A stretch of DNA of 64,000 nt from an uncultured Carboxylicivirga sp. (GCF_963668385.1 NZ_OY764327.1:4064501-4128500); one strand, 5' to 3'. Numbered from the stretch's first letter, positions 34,179-43,639 are shown. Notes: generated by a model from the sequence alone, not told the origin. Program-made: numbers and translations.

Positions 34179-35555
34179 GAGGGTGTTCAAATAACTGTGT
34201 CATGTAAAGTTTAATAAATTAAATTTACGTGATATGAAAAAAGAGTTTGATTACGAATCGTTTAAAGCAGAAGCCTTAGAAGGCTTAAAGTCTGGAAAGG
34301 GTCTAAGTGGATCAGATAATGTTTTAGCTCCCTTGCTAAAAGATTTGTTGGAAGGAGCTTTGGAAGGGGAGCTAGACTGTCATTTATCAGACAGAACAGT
34401 ACCTAACCGGAGAAATGGAAAAACAAGTAAGATCGTTAAAACAGACCATGGAAGTATTATTCTTGAGACACCTCGTGATAGAAACGGGGATTTTGCACCG
34501 GAGATCGTAAAGAAGCGTCAGACGACGATTGGAGAAGCCTTTGAGAATCGAATCCTATCACTTTATGGCGAAGGTCTTAGTTATGCAGACATTCAAGATC
34601 ATTTACTCGATTTATATGGTTTAGATGCTTCAGTAGGTAAATTAAGTTCGATTACAGATAAGATAATACCCAAGATACAGGAATGGCAAGGACGACGGTT
34701 GGAGTCGGTATATGCCATTGTATGGCTTGATGCCATGCATTTTAAGGTAAAAGAAAATGGTCAAGTTGTTTCAAAAGCAGTCTACATTATTCTTGGACAT
34801 AAGATGAATGGTAAAAAGGATTTATTGGGTATGTATATATCAGAAAGCGAAGGGGCTAAATTTTGGTTACAAGTACTCAGTGACCTTCAAAACAGAGGTG
34901 TTGATGATATATTAATTGCTTGTATGGATAACCTAAAAGGCTTTACAGAGGCAGTAGAGGCAGTTTTTCCAAAAGTAGACATCCAGCTTTGCATTATTCA
35001 CCAACTCCGTAATTCATTTAAATATGTTGCCTTTAAGGATAGAAAAGAACTAGGTAACAATCTAAAAGCAATATATCAAGCATCAAATGCATCAGAAGCT
35101 GAGTTGGCTTTGGATCAGTTAGAGGATAAATGGAACCACAAATATCCTTTGGTGATTAAATCCTGGAAGAAAAACTGGCACTACCTTACACGCTTTTTTG
35201 AATACTCAAAACACCTTCGCCGAATCATGTATACAACCAATACAATAGAGGGGTTTAATCGCCAGATCAGAAGGGTTACTAAACGCAAAGGAGCTTTCCA
35301 AAGTGAAATGGCATTGTTCAAAATACTATATCTGGCTCAAGAAGAAGTCACGCGATCATGGCAGGCAAGTCCCGCATATTGGGGACAGGTTAAACAAGAA
35401 TTAATCATTAAATTTGAAGACAGATGTGGTCAGTTCCAATAAGTGTTGCCATTGAAATATTGATAACTTTTATCGTTCCTCCTAAAGTTATCAACATTCC
35501 AACAGCACATAATTATCATCAAAGTTGTAATTGACACAGTTTATTGAATACTCCC
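34179..35555 (+). mobile_element. IS256-family insertion sequence, complete
   Basis: A 1377-bp element. Its 24-bp terminal inverted repeats (GAGGGTGTTCAAATAACTGT... at the left, and the complement of the right end reading GGGAGTATTCAATAAACTGT...) agree at 19 of 24 positions. It is flanked by TTAATATT (34171-34178) and TAAATATT (35556-35563), an 8-bp target duplication with one mismatch, the duplication size usual for IS256. Removing the element and one duplication restores the 21-bp phase of the host array, which confirms the boundaries. Confidence 0.9.
34234..35442 (+). CDS. IS256-family transposase
   Basis: A full-length 402-residue mutator-type transposase. The DDE catalytic triad is visible: Asp in IVWLDAMHFK near residue 168, Asp in IACMDNLKGF near 232, and Glu in TNTIEGFNRQIR near 345, with the conserved CIIHQLRNS near residue 258. 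No frameshift or stop, so it may be active. It lies inside the inverted repeats at 34179-35555. Confidence 0.96.
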   Translation: MKKEFDYESFKAEALEGLKSGKGLSGSDNVLAPLLKDLLEGALEGELDCHLSDRTVPNRRNGKTSKIVKTDHGSIILETPRDRNGDFAPEIVKKRQTTIGEAFENRILSLYGEGLSYADIQDHLLDLYGLDASVGKLSSITDKIIPKIQEWQGRRLESVYAIVWLDAMHFKVKENGQVVSKAVYIILGHKMNGKKDLLGMYISESEGAKFWLQVLSDLQNRGVDDILIACMDNLKGFTEAVEAVFPKVDIQLCIIHQLRNSFKYVAFKDRKELGNNLKAIYQASNASEAELALDQLEDKWNHKYPLVIKSWKKNWHYLTRFFEYSKHLRRIMYTTNTIEGFNRQIRRVTKRKGAFQSEMALFKILYLAQEEVTRSWQASPAYWGQVKQELIIKFEDRCGQFQ

Positions 35556-35562
35556 TAAATAT

Positions 35563-35667
35563 TACTCGGTGAAGCCGAAATATTACTCGTTGAAGAGAAA
35601 AAATAGCCCAGGGGAGTATCCAACCTGCTCAGGGGAGGGGTATACCTACTCAGGGGCCAATAAAATT
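35563..35667. repeat. 21-bp tandem array, right part
   Basis: Five units of exactly 21 bp start at 35563, 35584, 35605, 35626 and 35647, sharing TACTC/TGCTC, (A)GGGG or GTTGAAG and A/T-rich ends. The first base of the first unit belongs to the IS target duplication. With the seven units to the left of the IS, twelve units made the original array. Confidence 0.85.
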
Positions 35668-35691
35668 AAGGGTTTTGAATGTTTTGTGTCT

Positions 35692-36540
35692 TTAATTACA
35701 TCGCACCTTATTGCGGACTAAAGCATATTGGGTATTACCAATTCTCCATCTGCCTGCTTTTAAATAATTAATGTTATAAACGTTGGTGCTTGTTTCGCCA
35801 TTATCATACTGTAAAAACACGGCGGGCTGACCTTCGTAGGTAATCAATTTCCATGTGCCAGTTTCGTGCGAGCTGGATGCTCCACCTGCATATCCGCCAT
35901 AATTACCCGATACACTAAACGAACCATCGAAGTTGATCGAAAACCGACCGTTAGGGCAAAAGTTAACAAAGGTCATTGAGCTGGATACATTGTCGCTCAC
36001 ATATGAACTACGTTGGTAGTATACTAGCTGGCTTCCTGATATCAAATTAAGTACTTCCTGGTTCTGGTTGTTTTGTGTTTGATATTGAGTGTTGTTATTT
36101 GCAGCTGTTTGATTGTTTGGTTGCTGTTGCTCAGTACCTGAATTTTGGTTTTGATTATTAGGATACGTCTGGCTAAAATCAACCATGTAAGGAGTTAAGT
36201 CGAGGTTGGCAATGTAATGCGTATCTGCTAGTTTATAGAACGATTCATTACTTCCTGCCGAATTTAATGTAAGGTTGGTTCCCTGTAAGGTAGCCGTAAA
36301 GTCAAATGGTCCGTTCATACCATAAATAGAACCAATCAATTGATTGTTCTTTAATTGAGCTTTCATGGCAAAGTTGGTGCCGGCAGTAGTAAGCATACCG
36401 TGGTACTCGTTGTCCATCTGTTTAAATTGCAGCGAAATATTGTTGCTGCTATTCATAAAAGTGCCAATAAAATCAGACGATTGTGCTTGCGCCATTATGC
36501 TTGTTAGCAGTAATGTCAATACAGTTAAAATTTTTCCCAT
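35692..36540 (-). CDS. Secreted protein with Asn/Gln-rich linker, unknown function
   Basis: A 282-residue exported protein: signal peptide ending at AQAQ (residue ~20), an N-terminal beta-rich domain to about residue 118 (FIGTFMNSSNNISLQFKQ), a low-complexity Asn/Gln linker of ~40 residues (~126-163), and a second beta-rich domain with FCPNGRFSINFDGSFS and TGTWKLITYEGQPAVFLQYD, resembling modules in which a stressed or background signal is displayed as text-like repeats, but no family is certain. One Cys pair lies in the second domain. It sits next to the 21-bp array. Confidence 0.6.
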   Translation of the reverse strand: MGKILTVLTLLLTSIMAQAQSSDFIGTFMNSSNNISLQFKQMDNEYHGMLTTAGTNFAMKAQLKNNQLIGSIYGMNGPFDFTATLQGTNLTLNSAGSNESFYKLADTHYIANLDLTPYMVDFSQTYPNNQNQNSGTEQQQPNNQTAANNNTQYQTQNNQNQEVLNLISGSQLVYYQRSSYVSDNVSSSMTFVNFCPNGRFSINFDGSFSVSGNYGGYAGGASSSHETGTWKLITYEGQPAVFLQYDNGETSTNVYNINYLKAGRWRIGNTQYALVRNKVRCN

Positions 36541-36640
36541 CTCTAGTTTTTTTTCAAAGAAACTAATTTATAGGTCTGATTGTTTTTAGGCTGATCTTAT
36601 TTTTTGATGAAAGTTTTATTTTGCCTGATGCAGAGTTACA

Positions 36641-37543
36641 TTATGATTTACTGGGATTGTCAGTAGTGTAGAAACGGGTTGTAGGGTAGGCAAAATCAAT
36701 ATCATCATGTTGTTTAAACTGAAGCAAGATGTTTTGCCAAATCTCATCTTCCGAACCTCTTCTGCGCCGGGGATTACATAAATAACGCATGGTAAGCTCA
36801 ACGCCCGAGTCTTTTACTTTTGTGTAGATAATGGGAGTGAGGTTTTTGTAATAGATCATATAGTTTTTGCTGGCTTCAAAAATATCTTTTTCAGCCCCTT
36901 TGCTGATGTGCTCGGCATGTTGATTAATAATTCGTTGAAGAATATCTTTAGCTTTTTCCCAATTACTTTCAAACGTTAATAGTACAGGAATTTCATTCCA
37001 GATGTATTCAAAAGCGGTGCTATAATTAGCTTGCGACTCCAGTAGAACCTTGCCATTGGGTATATGAATGATTCTTCCGGTGCTTTGATCAGCATCAACC
37101 CAATTACCAATTTCAAGTATGGTAAACTGAAAGAGGCGGATATCAATTACATCGCCGGCATGCTCGCCAATTTGGATGCGATCGCCTACTACAAAAGGTT
37201 TACGAAAAGTAATAAAGAACCAGGCTGCCAGGTTGGTTAAAGGATCTTTTAATGCAATAGCCAAACCTGCTGAAAACAATCCCAGAAAAGCTCCAAATTG
37301 TTTGAAGGCGTGCATCCAAATACCAACAATTAAAACAATGCCAATTAGTGGTATCGTAATGGATAGAGCTCTTTTCCACTGATAGCGAACTTTAATGTTT
37401 TTGTTTTGTCGCCAAACAATGCGTAAGATAATTATGCGTATCAACCATAGGATTAAAATGGTAATAACAGATACTATTAATTTACTTAGGCTGGCATCGC
37501 TTAGTCCGATGTCTTCATTCAGGTACGATTGTATTATTTGCAT
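36641..37543 (-). CDS. Small-conductance mechanosensitive channel (MscS family)
   Basis: A 300-residue inner-membrane channel that releases solutes on osmotic downshock. It has about three to four transmembrane segments (LIVSVITILILWLIRIIIL, ALSITIPLIGIVLIVGIW), the pore helix pattern GAFLGLFSAGLAIALKDPL, and the MscS beta domain KPFVVGDRIQIGEHAGDVID, followed by a soluble alpha/beta part. ATG 37543 is preferred to a TTG at 37567. It lies alone between a secreted protein and the GH97 gene. Confidence 0.87.
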   Translation of the reverse strand: MQIIQSYLNEDIGLSDASLSKLIVSVITILILWLIRIIILRIVWRQNKNIKVRYQWKRALSITIPLIGIVLIVGIWMHAFKQFGAFLGLFSAGLAIALKDPLTNLAAWFFITFRKPFVVGDRIQIGEHAGDVIDIRLFQFTILEIGNWVDADQSTGRIIHIPNGKVLLESQANYSTAFEYIWNEIPVLLTFESNWEKAKDILQRIINQHAEHISKGAEKDIFEASKNYMIYYKNLTPIIYTKVKDSGVELTMRYLCNPRRRRGSEDEIWQNILLQFKQHDDIDFAYPTTRFYTTDNPSKS

Positions 37544-37602
37544 CCTTACTAGCTTAAGATGAAGCAAACAAAAGTTACGAAATTGTTTTTAGATATTTAT
37601 AG

Positions 37603-37652
37603 TATAAAAGGATCGCATCTTTATAAGGTTAACCAAATTAAGATGCGATCCT
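37603..37652 (-). terminator. Intrinsic terminator of the GH97 gene
   Basis: AGGATCGCATCTT (37609-37621) pairs perfectly with AAGATGCGATCCT (37640-37652). On the minus strand it is followed by TTTATACT. Confidence 0.85.
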
Positions 37653-37670
37653 GTAAAAGCAATTAATGTC

Positions 37671-39674
37671 TTATATTTTTTCAATAATGGCAGCGAAACC
37701 ACCACCTTTGGCTAATTTAATAGTTAGCTTATCTGCGTTTGTTATTTCTTTTTCTGTTTGAACCGCGTTAGCCGGATTTTCGTTGGCATCAGCAGCATCT
37801 TCAAAAAGAGTTGCTTTATATTTTCCTGTGCCTAAGAAGTTAAAATCGATGGTTAATTCTCGCTCGTCAGCATCAGTCATACTACCAATGTACCACTTGT
37901 CACCAGCTTTACGTGCAATTGTAAGATAATTACCCACCAAAGCATTTAGCACTTTGGTTTCGTCCCAGGTAGTTGGAATACTCTTAAGGAAATCAAGTCC
38001 AACGCCGGTTTTATATCTGTCGGGCGAATCGCAAAAAACGGTGAAAGCACTTTCGAAAACAACAGGCATTGCCAGTTGATGACAGCGTGTTGACATCACC
38101 ATTGGAGCCAGGTCTTTGGCTTTATCTTCAGTTACAAATTGATCGGGTCTTACATTATTAAACGAAACCGGAGTATAATCCATTTCTCCTAATAATCCGC
38201 GTGTAAACGGAAGTGTTACATTGTGCTCAGGAGTAACATCGTGGCTCCACTTGTTGTATTCGTTACCCATTACACCTTCGCGGGTAATCAGGTTAGGGTA
38301 GGTGCGACTTACGCCTGTGGGTTTGTAGGCACCATGAAAATCAACTACCAAATGGTGTTCGGCGGCTTTCCTAACCAGTTTATGATAGTAGTTCACCATC
38401 TCCTGATCCTGACGATCCATAAAGTCAATTTTTATTCCGGCAACGCCCCATTTTTCGTATAGAGCCAATGCTTCGTCCATTTGCTTATTCATGGATTTCC
38501 AGTGGCCCCACAAAATAATTTTCACATTCTTCGATTGTGCGTATTTTACCAGTTCTTCAATGTTAATGCCATCAATGCAAGTTGTAATGTCCACATCGGG
38601 GTTGGCATCTCCATCTGGTCCGAAAGGCTCACCATACCATTGCCAGTCAACAATCTGGTATTGCCATCCCATTTCTGAAGCAAAATCGATGAAATACTTC
38701 ATGGTCTCCTGATTTGGACCTAATTCAAAATCGGCGTCAGGAGCATATTTGTTGCTCCACCACCAATCCCAGGCCGATGCTCCCGGATGAATCCATGATA
38801 CATCATCATAAGCTACCGGATCGTTTAAGTTGGCAATTAAATCCGATTCGATTAAGTCACCTGCTGTATTCCCAAGCATTATGGTGCGCCAAGGCGAAAG
38901 AGCAGGAGTCTCTCGAATCACACACATTGTACTATCCTCAGGAAGAGGAGCTAAATCGGTTACTACTGTATTGGGCTTCGTTTCATCCAATCGAAGGAAA
39001 GCACCAGCCCAATCCGTAAGATTTGCTTCGGTAATTACTGCATAGTTTTGGTTTGGTGTTTCAACCAATAAAGGCATGGCAATTAGTTGTTGAGCTTGAA
39101 TATCGCTCAACTTACCTTTGGGAAAAGGTTGTTCCTGCGATGATTTATAGGTTTTGTAATCGGCTGCCCAAACGGTATAATCATCAGCAAAGGCAAACTG
39201 TGTTTTCTCTTTTTTTAATTCAATTTTTGAGAGATCATCTTGTTTTGGAAATCCATATCGAATGCCCACACCATCGTTATAGGCTCGAACATATAAATCG
39301 ATTAGCACATTGCTTTTAATTTCCTTTAATTGCAGTTGTAACTCGTTGTAATGATCAGCAACCGTTTTGCGTTTTCCCCAAACATGTTCCCAAGTGTTGT
39401 TGGCAATTGTTTTTGTTAGAGAAATAATTTCAAAGTTATCCAGCTTATCATATCCTTTTAAAGCAATGTCAATATTAGAATTGGTAAGGATGGTATCTTC
39501 ATTGAAAACAACTGAATATTGTAAACCATTTTCGCTATTTACAATGGTTTTAATTGCCCCATTGGGCGAAGTTATTTCACTCTTTTTTGATATTTGACAA
39601 GAATAAAATAGTAGAACTGAAATACTTAATATTGGCAAATATCTTTGTCGGATTTTGGAAAGAACTAATTTCAT
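37671..39674 (-). CDS. Glycoside hydrolase family 97 lipoprotein
   Basis: A 667-residue enzyme with a lipoprotein signal ending LLFYSC, so it is attached to a membrane and acts in the periplasm. GH97 layout: N-terminal beta-super-sandwich (residues ~30-290), a catalytic barrel with HPGASAWDWWW near 303, IVDWQWYG near 345, GVAGIKIDFMDRQDQE near 425, VVDFHGAYKPTGVSRTYPN near 455 and REGVMGNE near 478, and a C-terminal beta domain. GH97 includes calcium-dependent alpha-glucosidases (SusB) and retaining alpha-galactosidases; the Asp in KIDFMDR fits the retaining nucleophile, which should be checked by alignment. No sus genes are adjacent. Confidence 0.9.
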   Translation of the reverse strand: MKLVLSKIRQRYLPILSISVLLFYSCQISKKSEITSPNGAIKTIVNSENGLQYSVVFNEDTILTNSNIDIALKGYDKLDNFEIISLTKTIANNTWEHVWGKRKTVADHYNELQLQLKEIKSNVLIDLYVRAYNDGVGIRYGFPKQDDLSKIELKKEKTQFAFADDYTVWAADYKTYKSSQEQPFPKGKLSDIQAQQLIAMPLLVETPNQNYAVITEANLTDWAGAFLRLDETKPNTVVTDLAPLPEDSTMCVIRETPALSPWRTIMLGNTAGDLIESDLIANLNDPVAYDDVSWIHPGASAWDWWWSNKYAPDADFELGPNQETMKYFIDFASEMGWQYQIVDWQWYGEPFGPDGDANPDVDITTCIDGINIEELVKYAQSKNVKIILWGHWKSMNKQMDEALALYEKWGVAGIKIDFMDRQDQEMVNYYHKLVRKAAEHHLVVDFHGAYKPTGVSRTYPNLITREGVMGNEYNKWSHDVTPEHNVTLPFTRGLLGEMDYTPVSFNNVRPDQFVTEDKAKDLAPMVMSTRCHQLAMPVVFESAFTVFCDSPDRYKTGVGLDFLKSIPTTWDETKVLNALVGNYLTIARKAGDKWYIGSMTDADERELTIDFNFLGTGKYKATLFEDAADANENPANAVQTEKEITNADKLTIKLAKGGGFAAIIEKI

Positions 39675-39785
39675 ATAAGATTGAATTTCTTAAGGATGAG
39701 AATTTACATTACGATTTAAAAATAGATCGAGATAAACTCTTATCCAAAAGAATATGTTGTATTATTCAATCAAATACCGATGAAA

Positions 39786-40415
39786 TTATTTTCTAATCTC
39801 CAGTTGCGATAGATCAATATCACCCTGGAGCACCATTATGGCATATACCGGAACTCCAGTGTATAAAACTTTGTCGCTAATTTCATGATTTACTAAATCT
39901 TCAGCCAGATTTTTATTTGCTTGTTTTCGTACTGTATTATCGTCATCAGCTATTTGCGACGAAATGGAGGTTGCATCAGTTTGACTAAAGCCGTACTCGT
40001 CATACACTTCTTCAGGAGGCCAGATTGCTCTTTCGAGTAATGTAAAGGGAAGTGCAAGCCAGCTCGAAGCTTTTGACTTTTGTCGGGCCTTGTGAGCCAC
40101 CCATTGATTACGAACGGGTGTAATCCTTTGGCCTTTATAGTAATATTTTAACTGATATCCTTTTGTGAATTCCAAACTGGCATTGGTGACTTCAAATCCT
40201 ACAAAAGTATAGTGTTTGCGTTTGGCCCATCGCTGGAGTCGTTTGTTACCCGATTCTTTTAATAGATCGTTGAAGTAACCATAGTATAAACTGTCGGCTT
40301 CGTTAAATTGATAGGTATCTATATTTCCTAATGATAATTCAGGAATGGCTTTGTGCTCAACAGCGCAGCTAGCCATTAATACAGCCAGAGCTAAGATTAA
40401 TAAGGTTGGTTTCAT
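39786..40415 (-). CDS. Lipoprotein of unknown function
   Basis: A 209-residue protein with a lipoprotein signal, MKPTLLILALAVLMASCA. The mature part contains a YYGYFNDLLKESGNKRLQRW helix, a beta strand region (YTFVGFEVTNAS) and an acidic end. No recognised family. ATG 40415 is chosen over codons upstream, which would hide the signal peptide. The gene is divergent from mnmA and shares its upstream region. Confidence 0.65.
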   Translation of the reverse strand: MKPTLLILALAVLMASCAVEHKAIPELSLGNIDTYQFNEADSLYYGYFNDLLKESGNKRLQRWAKRKHYTFVGFEVTNASLEFTKGYQLKYYYKGQRITPVRNQWVAHKARQKSKASSWLALPFTLLERAIWPPEEVYDEYGFSQTDATSISSQIADDDNTVRKQANKNLAEDLVNHEISDKVLYTGVPVYAIMVLQGDIDLSQLEIRK

Positions 40416-40567
40416 ATTTATCAGACAAACTGTTTTGAATTTACACTTATGCATAAAATTTAATAATATGATCATTGGGATTTAATTATTTTATATCGAG
40501 TATGATTGTACAAATTATATGGGATGAGATTAAGAACTCTTAACTTAATCAAATCAATAAAAAACTG

Positions 40568-40575
40568 TATTTTTG
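40568..40575 (+). promoter_or_regulatory. -7 promoter element of mnmA
   Basis: TATTTTTG is a perfect TAnnTTTG match 28 bases before the ATG at 40603, and supports that start over an upstream TTG. Confidence 0.5.
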
Positions 40576-40602
40576 CTGGCTAATTGCAATTTTTATCAAT
40601 CG

Positions 40603-41805
40603 ATGCAAAAGAAAAAAGTAGTTATAGGTTTATCAGGTGGTGTAGATTCAAGTGTTGCCGCATACGTACTAAAAGAGCAAGGATACGAAGTAATCGGGCT
40701 GTTTATGAAGAACTGGCACGATACTACCGGAGTGTTAAAGGCTGATTGTCCTTGGTTGGATGATAAGTATGATGCGCAGGCCGTGGCTATGAAGTTGGGT
40801 ATTCCTTTTCATATGGTTGATTTGAGTGATCAGTATCGCAAACGTGTAGTGGATTATATGTTTGCCGAATACGAAAAAGGTCGTACTCCAAACCCTGATG
40901 TTCTATGTAATCGTGAGATAAAGTTTGATGTATTTTTAGATAAAGCCATGGAGTTGGGGGCCGATTATGTGGCTACCGGGCACTATTGCCGTAAAGAAAC
41001 CATTATGGTTGATGGCAAAGAAGTATATCGATTATTGGCAGGAAGTGATGATAATAAAGATCAGAGTTACTTTTTGTGTCAGTTGAGTCAAGAGCAATTA
41101 TCAAAAGCAATGTTCCCAATTGGTGATATAATCAAACCTGAGGTTCGACGTATTGCCAATGAGTTGAAGCTGGTTACAGCTCATAAAAAAGATTCGCAGG
41201 GAATTTGTTTTGTTGGAAAAGTAGATCTTCCTGTTTTTCTACAGCAAAAATTAAAATCGAAAGAAGGACGAGTATTTAATATTGATGCTCACAGCGAGCT
41301 TTTTGTACGCGATTGGTCAAAAGCTGATGGTGATAATCCTACCGATGAAGATTTGATGGAACTATCACAACCTTATGCTTTTCATCCAAAATATGGTAAG
41401 AAAATAGGTGAGCATAACGGCGCTCATTTTTATACTATTGGTCAGCGTAAAGGATTGAATATTGGCGGATTTGCCGAACCTTTGTTTATTATTGGTACCA
41501 ATGTTGAATACAACCAGGTTTATACCGGAATGGGCAAACAACATCCTGGATTATTCCGCAAAGTGCTACGTGTTAATGCTGATGAAATTCACTGGGTACG
41601 TGAAGATCTTGAAATGAAAGTAGGAGAGACTCGTCGATTAAAACTACGTATTCGTTACCGTCAGCCATTACAAACCGGAGTATTACACCGTCGTGAAGCC
41701 GGAATGTTTTTAGTATTTGATCAACCTCAACGCGGAATTACAGCCGGTCAGTTTGCATCGTGGTACGACGAAGATGAATTGATTGGTTCGGGCGTGATTA
41801 GCTAA
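40603..41805 (+). CDS. mnmA: tRNA-specific 2-thiouridylase MnmA
   Basis: ATP-dependent enzyme that puts sulfur on U34 of tRNA-Lys, -Glu and -Gln. The 400 residues include the PP-loop [13 protein letters not shown] near residue 10, the first catalytic Cys in [12 protein letters not shown] near 97, the second in [11 protein letters not shown] near 195, and the family end region ([13 protein letters not shown]). An insertion near residues 215-265 ([16 protein letters not shown]) is larger than in E. coli MnmA and usual in Bacteroidota. Monocistronic, with its own -7 element. Confidence 0.95.
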   Translation: MQKKKVVIGLSGGVDSSVAAYVLKEQGYEVIGLFMKNWHDTTGVLKADCPWLDDKYDAQAVAMKLGIPFHMVDLSDQYRKRVVDYMFAEYEKGRTPNPDVLCNREIKFDVFLDKAMELGADYVATGHYCRKETIMVDGKEVYRLLAGSDDNKDQSYFLCQLSQEQLSKAMFPIGDIIKPEVRRIANELKLVTAHKKDSQGICFVGKVDLPVFLQQKLKSKEGRVFNIDAHSELFVRDWSKADGDNPTDEDLMELSQPYAFHPKYGKKIGEHNGAHFYTIGQRKGLNIGGFAEPLFIIGTNVEYNQVYTGMGKQHPGLFRKVLRVNADEIHWVREDLEMKVGETRRLKLRIRYRQPLQTGVLHRREAGMFLVFDQPQRGITAGQFASWYDEDELIGSGVIS

Positions 41806-41873
41806 TCATGGCAAAAGTTGAATATTGACTTTGGTACATTGATATCTGTTAGGTAAAAGTTTCATAGAATAAT

Positions 41874-41918
41874 AATCCCGGAGGGATGTTTGTATTAGCA
41901 TAGTACGTAAGTGCTATG
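41874..41918. repeat. Solitary REP-like end unit
   Basis: TCCCGGAGGGATGTTTGTA followed by AGCATAGTACGTAAGTGCTATG, the same two hairpins that end the composite repeats at 10085, 12063 and 12327, here without the rest of the element. Shows that the unit is dispersed in the genome. Confidence 0.8.
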
Positions 41919-41954
41919 TTAATTATGGAATGTTTTATTTTTACAATTCGTTTG

Positions 41955-41987
41955 CTAAACGATTTAACAAATTAGCAGTTAAACATT
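41955..41987. repeat. 33-bp direct repeat, left copy (flanks AlaX-like gene)
   Basis: CTAAACGATTTAACAAATTA... ends in TTAAACATT. It matches 42566-42598 at 28 of 33 positions, and all differences are transitions. The two copies bracket the gene at 42000. Confidence 0.65.
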
Positions 41988-41999
41988 AAAGATCAATCT

Positions 42000-42437
42000 A
42001 TGAAATCCTATAATCCGGAAATGCATACTGCAGAACATGTTTTGAACCGAACGATGGTAAATATGTTTGGATGCGATCGTTCTTTTTCGAATCACCTAGA
42101 AAAGAAAAAATCGAAATGCGATTATCATTTCGACCGAGCTTTAACTGCCGATGAAGAACAAGCTATAGAAGCAAAAGTGAATGAGATTCTGACGCAACAG
42201 GTGGATGTAAATGGGTATGATATTTCGCGAGAAGATGCACAGGCTAAATTTAAATTGGATCGTTTGCCGGAAGAAGCTGGCGAAGAATTACGAGTAGTAA
42301 CTGTTGGCGATTATGATGAGTGTTTGTGTATTGGAGAGCATGTTGCTAATACAAAAGAAGTGGGTGAATTTAAGCTAGGTTCTACTAGTTTTGAAGATGG
42401 AGTGTTACGTATCCGGTTTAAACTGAAAAGACCTTAA
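42000..42437 (+). CDS. AlaX-like tRNA editing domain protein
   Basis: A 145-residue free-standing homologue of the second additional domain of AlaRS/ThrRS, which hydrolyses mischarged Ser- or Gly-tRNA-Ala. The zinc ligands are visible: HTAEH near residue 9-13 and CIGEHVANTKEVG near 110-122 (Cys and His). It is shorter than AlaX-M/AlaX-L proteins, lacking the N-terminal glycine-rich module, so it is an AlaX-S-type protein. Single gene between mnmA and a converging radical SAM gene. Confidence 0.82.
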   Translation: MKSYNPEMHTAEHVLNRTMVNMFGCDRSFSNHLEKKKSKCDYHFDRALTADEEQAIEAKVNEILTQQVDVNGYDISREDAQAKFKLDRLPEEAGEELRVVTVGDYDECLCIGEHVANTKEVGEFKLGSTSFEDGVLRIRFKLKRP

Positions 42438-42565
42438 ATTAAATCAAGGAAAAAGGGTAAAGGCAAAAGTTAAAAGTGATTCTTCGATTCAACAATTTAT
42501 CAATTTTCAATTGACAATGTTGTTATTTGTCGAGTTGTCTAATTGTTGAGTAAAATAGTTGTCAA

Positions 42566-42598
42566 CTAAACGATTTGATAAATCAGCAATTAAACATT
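42566..42598. repeat. 33-bp direct repeat, right copy
   Basis: Second copy of the repeat at 41955-41987 (28 of 33 bases identical), in the gap 42438-42635, which has no other feature. Confidence 0.65.
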
Positions 42599-42635
42599 CT
42601 AAAATGTTTTGAATTTTGCCTTTTTACTTTAGATT

Positions 42636-43505
42636 TTAGAAAAGTGTCATCTGACTATCTCTTTCGGGGTGATAAAACTGCATTTGGGTTGGAATGTTAT
42701 ACTTTCTGCAGGCTTCCTGAAGTGCTTTTTGTAATTCTTTACCATTGGGTGATCCGCAACCATATTGATCGCCAAAAGTTGCAATGTATTTTTCTTTTAG
42801 GCCCGGAAATTCTTGATCTAATTTAGCGTAGAAATACTCGCGCTGACCTTCGCGAATGGTCATGCCCATTGATGCGATAATATAAGAGGCTTTGCTTTTA
42901 GCTGCCGTTTCAACTAACTGAGCTATATTTTCTACTGTATCATTAATAAAAGGAAGAATTGGCATTAACGTTATGCCTGCATAAATACCAGCTTCCCGGA
43001 GTTGTTTCAAAGCATTGAATCTTTCACTAGACGAAGGGGCATGGGGTTCAATTCTTTTTGCCAGATCATCATCGGCAGTGGTGATTGTGATACTAACGGC
43101 AGCATAAACCTTACTAATTTCCTTTAATAGATCGATATCACGTGTAACCAAAGTACCTTTTGTGATTATATGAACCGGAAATTTATGATGAGCAACAATC
43201 TCCAGTGCTTTGCGGGTTAATTGCTGTTTTGCTTCCAAAGGCATATAACAATCATTCATTGATCCAAAGCTGATGGTACCTCTCTTCCTTTTCGATCGTA
43301 ACTCTTTGTGGAGCAATTCAAGAGCATTACCCTTAATTTGAATCGTGTCGAAGTTTTGTATTTGGTAGCATGAACTTCGTGAATCGCAATAGATGCAAGC
43401 GTGCGAGCATCCTCGGTATAAATTCAGATTATAACTATTGCCAAACCAGGAGTCGGGTTGTTTTACTGTTCCTAAAATGGTTTTAGCCCTAATGATTTCA
43501 CTCAT
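42636..43505 (-). CDS. SPL-family radical SAM protein with clamp-binding-like tail
   Basis: A 289-residue radical SAM enzyme. The iron-sulfur site is RGCSHACIYCDSR near residues 31-43 (CxxxCxxC), followed by FGSMNDCYMPLE near 80 and the barrel pattern of the spore-photoproduct-lyase-like (COG1533) family. Members outside spore formers have unknown function, with a DNA-repair role often suspected. The protein ends in QMTLF, which resembles the QL(S/D)LF motif that binds the DNA polymerase beta clamp. Solitary gene converging with the AlaX-like gene. Confidence 0.85.
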   Translation of the reverse strand: MSEIIRAKTILGTVKQPDSWFGNSYNLNLYRGCSHACIYCDSRSSCYQIQNFDTIQIKGNALELLHKELRSKRKRGTISFGSMNDCYMPLEAKQQLTRKALEIVAHHKFPVHIITKGTLVTRDIDLLKEISKVYAAVSITITTADDDLAKRIEPHAPSSSERFNALKQLREAGIYAGITLMPILPFINDTVENIAQLVETAAKSKASYIIASMGMTIREGQREYFYAKLDQEFPGLKEKYIATFGDQYGCGSPNGKELQKALQEACRKYNIPTQMQFYHPERDSQMTLF

Positions 43506-43587
43506 GTTCAGAAGTTGATTGTTATAAGTACATAGAAAGAAGTGCGCAGTGCTTAGTTATAGTCGATCCTCTTAATTTATTCGTTAT

Positions 43588-43627
43588 TACTACTGACTAC
43601 AGACTACTGACCACTGACTATAAACTA
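43588..43627. repeat. ACTGACTACTGACTA-type simple repeat
   Basis: Short irregular repeat of ACTACTGACT/ACTGACTA words between converging or tandem genes. A similar stretch lies at 12770-12785 after pheT. Such stretches recur in gene gaps of this window. Confidence 0.6.
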
Positions 43628-43639
43628 TTGATCTATTTA

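Noticed and set aside
33930-34190. Minus-strand open frame with heptad-like repeats
   Set aside because: Result of the 21-bp array read on the other strand; it also runs into the IS end and has no gene-like start region.
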